Assembly (NCBI GenBank): GCA_040007395.1
Contig: JBDTVG010000185.1
Location: 5,770 to 69,769, forward strand
Reading direction: 5' to 3'
Source of the DNA: DATGFK01 sp040007395
GTDB taxonomy: Bacteria; Chloroflexota; Anaerolineae; Aggregatilineales; UBA2796
DNA: 64,000 nt
Below, piece after piece: positions 62,003 through 64,000 of this stretch. The translations under genes and the position numbers were made by a program. The notes beneath the pieces were generated by a model, which did not search any database, had not been told where the DNA came from, and saw only the letters and a list, made by a program, of their open reading frames with translations. How positions within the stretch are numbered: the first letter of the stretch is position 1; each line of letters begins with the position of its first letter.

Positions 62003-62941
62003 CTACAAGTGCGCTTCTAACCACTTCAATTCGTTCAGCAGCAGCGGCAGCGTCCTGTCGATTTCACCATCGTCCTGTGGTGAAAAGGTTGCCAGATAAT
62101 CCAAGTACAGACCTATCCGGTAAAATGCGACACGTTCCCAATGATGGTCAGGCAACATGCGGCGGTTGGTATAACCGTCATAGAAAGCCTTCTTGCTGCC
62201 GAGAGAGGCCGCTTCTAGCTGGTCGTCGATGCGAAAATCCCATGCAAGATCGCCAGATAATGCCCACTCAAAGTCGATCACTCCAGTGATCTGTCCGTCC
62301 TGCTGCAACAGGTTCGAGAAGTGATAATCGCCGTGTACGAAGTAACCCTGTTGCACCGTAGCAAATAATGGCTGCATCTTCTCCATGAGCACTTGAATCT
62401 GCGCTAACACTCCATCCGGTAGTACACCCATGTCCTGCGCCTGCCTGCCATAGTCCGCATAAAAATCGACTACATAAGCTGCCCAGTTCGGCTTATGGAT
62501 GCCTGCCGCAATTTCGAACAGTAGACCGAAGCTATCACACGCATGGCTGTGCAGGATCGCCAAGTATTCTCCCGCGGTATAAGCGATCTTGTGTTGCGCT
62601 TCCGCCGTCAATTCGGCAATACTTTCAATCACGGTTTTTCCCGGCAGTTTCGTCAGGATCAGGTAATCATACGGAGCTAACGCCTTGCTAGCATCCAGCG
62701 CCACCGCTTGAGGTACGGGTACTGTGCTGCCATACAGTGTGTCATACGCCCATTTTTCGCCTGTATAGCGGTTGATCCCACCCCATTCCAACACATCAAA
62801 ACGGATCACATGCGTATCGTTGATAATCCAACAGCGGTTGACCATGCCTCGCGATGGCTGAATGAGTTGTTTAATTTTCCCCAGCCCATATACGTTCCAT
62901 ATTGCTTGCAGGATTTCAGGAGATAGTGTTTCAATGGTCAA
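62003..62941 (-). CDS. Aminoglycoside phosphotransferase-family kinase
   Basis: A 312-residue APH-fold kinase. Catalytic motif VHGDYHFSNLLQQ and the metal Asp in GVIDFEWALSGDLAWDF are clear. The substrate could be an antibiotic, homoserine-like or sugar compound. TTG 62941 is the start, with GAAGG upstream. Confidence 0.87.
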   Translation of the reverse strand: MTIETLSPEILQAIWNVYGLGKIKQLIQPSRGMVNRCWIINDTHVIRFDVLEWGGINRYTGEKWAYDTLYGSTVPVPQAVALDASKALAPYDYLILTKLPGKTVIESIAELTAEAQHKIAYTAGEYLAILHSHACDSFGLLFEIAAGIHKPNWAAYVVDFYADYGRQAQDMGVLPDGVLAQIQVLMEKMQPLFATVQQGYFVHGDYHFSNLLQQDGQITGVIDFEWALSGDLAWDFRIDDQLEAASLGSKKAFYDGYTNRRMLPDHHWERVAFYRIGLYLDYLATFSPQDDGEIDRTLPLLLNELKWLEAHL

Positions 62942-63017
62942 AATTTAACCTTCAAAGCCTTCCGATGATTTGCTCTAGGTTATCAATGGCGTGGTCCGGC
63001 CTGATAAGTTTCATCGT

Positions 63018-63992
63018 TTACTTGCACAAGGCTTGCCACTTGTCCACCCAGTAGGCAATAGGGCTGGAATTGCCATCCCTATAGAAAGGTGTGGCTTTTA
63101 CTGCCAAGAGATCTGGTTTGGGATCTCTATTCTCGACCATGAAAATCACAGTCACCGCAGGTTCACCTGTACGAACCAGCACATAGTGATCAACTGACCA
63201 CGCATAAGTGTTCGTGATGGAATACAAGTTCGTATAATAGTCGCTCATGTGCTGTATGCCTTCGCAGGGCGCGGGTATGCGAATGGTATTAATAGTCGAA
63301 ATAAATGTGTGATAGCCATCTTTTAGCGCATAGGTCATCGATTGATTGATGCTACCCAAATGCACTGGTTTATCAGTTAAGACCCAGCCGTTGTTTTGCG
63401 GGGAGATGACCCACAATTCGTCCGCGGAGTAAGTCAACGGTTCACTCGCTATTCCAATCCAGCGATCTTCGACCCACTGAAATGCTTGTATGGAATTTAC
63501 CGCGCCTATTTTCCAATTGTGACCGCTGCGATCTAAAACATAAGCGACAGTAGGAGCCCGATCATGGCTGCCTTGTGTGCAGTACAAACTCACGATTGTG
63601 CCTAGAAATACATGATCATCGCCCTTGATCAGCGTTAGCGACTGACTGGTTGCCTTGAAAAAGAGGCTTTCTATTTGATCAACCGAAAGGCTCTGCGCTT
63701 CCGGTTTTGCCAGTAATGCAGCAAGGGCAACAGGCAACCGATCATTGAAACCCGCAATCGCTGCGCCAGATCCATGCCCTCCCTCTCGCCAACAATCCGC
63801 CTTCATCGCCAGATCGGAAGATTGAAGTAGTTGGGTACGTACCTCGTTTTGAAATGTGTCTAGCTGTGGGGTCGTGGCATTAACGAATACAATCCCAATG
63901 GCACATAACACCAACCCCAAAAATAGACCTCTCGCGATAAACCGTTGTGCCAAAGTCACTGTAAAGAAATAAGCTATTGTTGTTGAGGGCAT
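63018..63992 (-). CDS. Secreted or membrane-anchored hypothetical protein
   Basis: A 324-residue protein. An N-terminal hydrophobic segment (about 18-40, LFLGLVLCAIGIVFV) acts as signal anchor; the rest is extracytoplasmic with several Cys (DCWREGG, SLYCTQ, APCEGI). No family is recognised. ATG 63992 is near the right edge of the window, which ends 8 nt beyond. Confidence 0.65.
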   Translation of the reverse strand: MPSTTIAYFFTVTLAQRFIARGLFLGLVLCAIGIVFVNATTPQLDTFQNEVRTQLLQSSDLAMKADCWREGGHGSGAAIAGFNDRLPVALAALLAKPEAQSLSVDQIESLFFKATSQSLTLIKGDDHVFLGTIVSLYCTQGSHDRAPTVAYVLDRSGHNWKIGAVNSIQAFQWVEDRWIGIASEPLTYSADELWVISPQNNGWVLTDKPVHLGSINQSMTYALKDGYHTFISTINTIRIPAPCEGIQHMSDYYTNLYSITNTYAWSVDHYVLVRTGEPAVTVIFMVENRDPKPDLLAVKATPFYRDGNSSPIAYWVDKWQALCK

Positions 63993-64000
63993 ATTTTATA

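Overview
The window looks like a chromosomal segment of a Chloroflexota bacterium, probably of the Anaerolineae-like kind. This is inferred, not proven. Clues are mixed GC of roughly 50-55%, secreted proteins with Thr/Pro-rich linkers, coenzyme F420 genes (F420-dependent NADP reductase plus CofE), a YqeB/SsnA/Mo-hydroxylase set, a nucleoside-type BMP-class ABC transporter, and frequent TTG/GTG starts. I see no rRNA, tRNA or CRISPR array.

Layout. 0-8 kb: a TIR-domain gene cut by the left edge, an NDP-sugar nucleotidyltransferase, a lipoprotein, then a tight minus-strand operon. In reading order it holds a P1B-type metal ATPase, CinA, a PyrF-like protein, a PyrE-like protein and an NAD-dependent epimerase. 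CinA's C-terminal half and both Pyr-like proteins have lost the family catalytic residues. 8-14.8 kb: truncated haemoglobin, a DUF5519 protein, secreted proteins, a DsbA-like protein, an M19 dipeptidase and a receiver-kinase. 14.9-24 kb: a decayed IS5-family element beside a nucleoside/sugar ABC transporter operon, a multi-PAS histidine kinase and a ribokinase-family kinase. 24-34.8 kb: AT-rich hypothetical genes, YqeB plus a molybdopterin hydroxylase large subunit, a methyltransferase, a pterin dehydratase, a polyprenyl synthase, a glycosyltransferase and an SDR. 34.8-40 kb: a PP2C-like pseudophosphatase fused to a propeller-like domain, then an AT-rich type II restriction-modification island with an HTH regulator, a PD-(D/E)xK nuclease, a beta-class DNA methyltransferase and a second methyltransferase-like protein without catalytic motifs. 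40-54.7 kb: Tex, a decayed gene, an EEP-family phosphodiesterase, a receiver protein, acyl-CoA ligase, an orphan ABC ATPase, a Dam-type methylase, SsnA, the F420 pair, an FGE-like protein, a sugar-phosphate isomerase and a flavin reductase. 55-64 kb: a znuABC-like metal uptake operon with a Fur-family regulator and a candidate operator, a HAD phosphatase, a receiver-GAF-adenylate cyclase, a phosphotransferase and a secreted hypothetical protein.

How genes may work together. The nucleoside-type transporter, PfkB kinase, Mo hydroxylase with YqeB, and the SsnA aminohydrolase suggest nucleoside/purine uptake and breakdown. Metal homeostasis appears twice (P1B ATPase export, ZnuABC uptake with a Fur-family regulator). 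Signal transduction is rich. Three families of dispersed palindromic repeats fill many of the intergenic regions. The most unusual parts are the operon of decayed UMP-synthase-like modules, the paired active/inactive methyltransferases, and the two-hairpin repeat family between 46 and 60 kb.
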